64,000 nucleotides of DNA, from the NCBI GenBank assembly GCA_028343435.1, contig JAOLYM010000002.1:30674-94673 (forward strand), in the 5' to 3' direction. Below, piece after piece: positions 63,684-64,000 of this stretch (position 1 is the first letter of the stretch; every line of letters starts with the position of its first letter). A program made the position numbers and the translations under genes. The notes under the pieces were generated by a model. The model searched no databases. It saw only the letters and a program-made list of their open reading frames with translations, and had not been told where the DNA came from. The stretch comes from Candidatus Nitrosopelagicus sp. GTDB lineage: Archaea; Thermoproteota; Nitrososphaeria; Nitrososphaerales; Nitrosopumilaceae.

Positions 63684-63728
63684 CATTTGCCAAAAAAACT
63701 ACTTTAGTCAGGGATGTATTTCTCTGAC

Positions 63729-64000
63729 ATGTCTCCAGTAGACAAATCACCTACTGCACCTCGCAAAACAGGCGTATGGCTAAAACAAACATCATATGAA
63801 AATCAAATTGGTACTGCTTCTCTAACTTGGGTATTAATCCGAATGAAATACAAGGGCACATGCATTCATTGTGAGGAAACAATTCCTGAAAATTCTCTTG
63901 CTGAATGGCACAAAGGAGTAGGAGTTAGGCACGAAAAATGCGCAAAACAGTATGAAAAGAGTGAAAAATATAGGAGATTCGTATATGATGCGGCATTAAT
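63729..64000 (+). CDS. Zinc-containing hypothetical protein, 3' end outside window
   Basis: At least 90 residues from the ATG at 63729. Basic, with CIHC near 45-48 and H-x2-C (RHEKC) near 67-71, a zinc ribbon-like set. Island gene, cut by the window edge. Confidence 0.6.
   Translation, partial: MSPVDKSPTAPRKTGVWLKQTSYENQIGTASLTWVLIRMKYKGTCIHCEETIPENSLAEWHKGVGVRHEKCAKQYEKSEKYRRFVYDAAL

Noticed and set aside
1-64000. CRISPR array, tRNA or rRNA genes
   Set aside because: No regularly spaced repeats and no T-loop/acceptor patterns of tRNAs were seen; the CARF protein is not accompanied by cas genes.

Overview
The window looks like chromosomal DNA of a marine ammonia-oxidising archaeon (Nitrososphaeria/Thaumarchaeota, Nitrosopumilus-like). 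The reasons are low-GC coding DNA packed on both strands, two CdvB (ESCRT-III) paralogs, eukaryote-type primase PriS/PriL, ribosomal protein S6e, Nop10, aIF2-alpha, an XPD-like helicase, a TFB-like factor, RqcH, aconitase X of the archaeal mevalonate pathway, and a large set of cobalamin genes. Many genes appear leaderless: an AT-rich TATA-like box lies about 27 nt before the ATG, GTG or TTG, and I used this to choose several starts. I saw no rRNA, tRNA, CRISPR array or insertion sequence. No database search or folding program was run; family names come from recognising motifs.

Layout. 0-5 kb: GtrA-like membrane protein, a candidate structured RNA, a CdvB paralog with a convergent coiled-coil gene, a winged-helix protein, a membrane-anchored winged-helix protein and a secreted helical protein. 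5-10.5 kb: folE and queC (preQ0/archaeosine), homoserine kinase, GPN-loop GTPase, YbhN-like membrane protein, SDR. 10.5-20.6 kb: small zinc proteins, an H/ACA-like RNA candidate, a GT-B glycosyltransferase, a ThiI-like protein without its PP-loop motif, APS reductase and ATP sulfurylase, endonuclease III, both AcnX subunits, RqcH. 20.6-35 kb: corrinoid methyltransferases CbiT/CbiL/CbiF, a glutamate-racemase homolog lacking both catalytic cysteines, a second CdvB, DPM1, GlyRS, endonuclease IV, PriL-PriS, UPF0182, a glutamine amidotransferase, a C39-like/TPR protein and three tiny genes. 35-50 kb: S6e, two different photolyase-family genes, paralogous multi-TM proteins, Usp, MESH1-like HD hydrolase, thermonuclease, XPD-like helicase, aldo-keto reductase, Nop10-aIF2-alpha. 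50-58 kb: CobO and CbiA, a sugar-dehydrogenase-like propeller, prohibitin homolog, many small zinc or membrane proteins, and several structured intergenic segments.

58-64 kb differs. A compact operon holds a TFB without its own zinc ribbon, next to small zinc-ribbon and winged-helix genes. It is followed by an island whose genes are mostly unrecognisable: secreted and small membrane proteins, a membrane-anchored zinc-finger/J-domain protein, zinc-cysteine proteins, a phage-type two-TM protein, and a CARF-winged-helix regulator of the HFX_2341/DUF6293 type. Three promoter regions in the island carry the same roughly 19-bp palindromic element (GTATGCATACTRTRCATAC). One copy overlaps the regulator's own start codon. 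I read this as a small self-regulated, ligand-responsive system carried on an accessory island, and it is the most interesting thing in the window. The island runs off the right edge.
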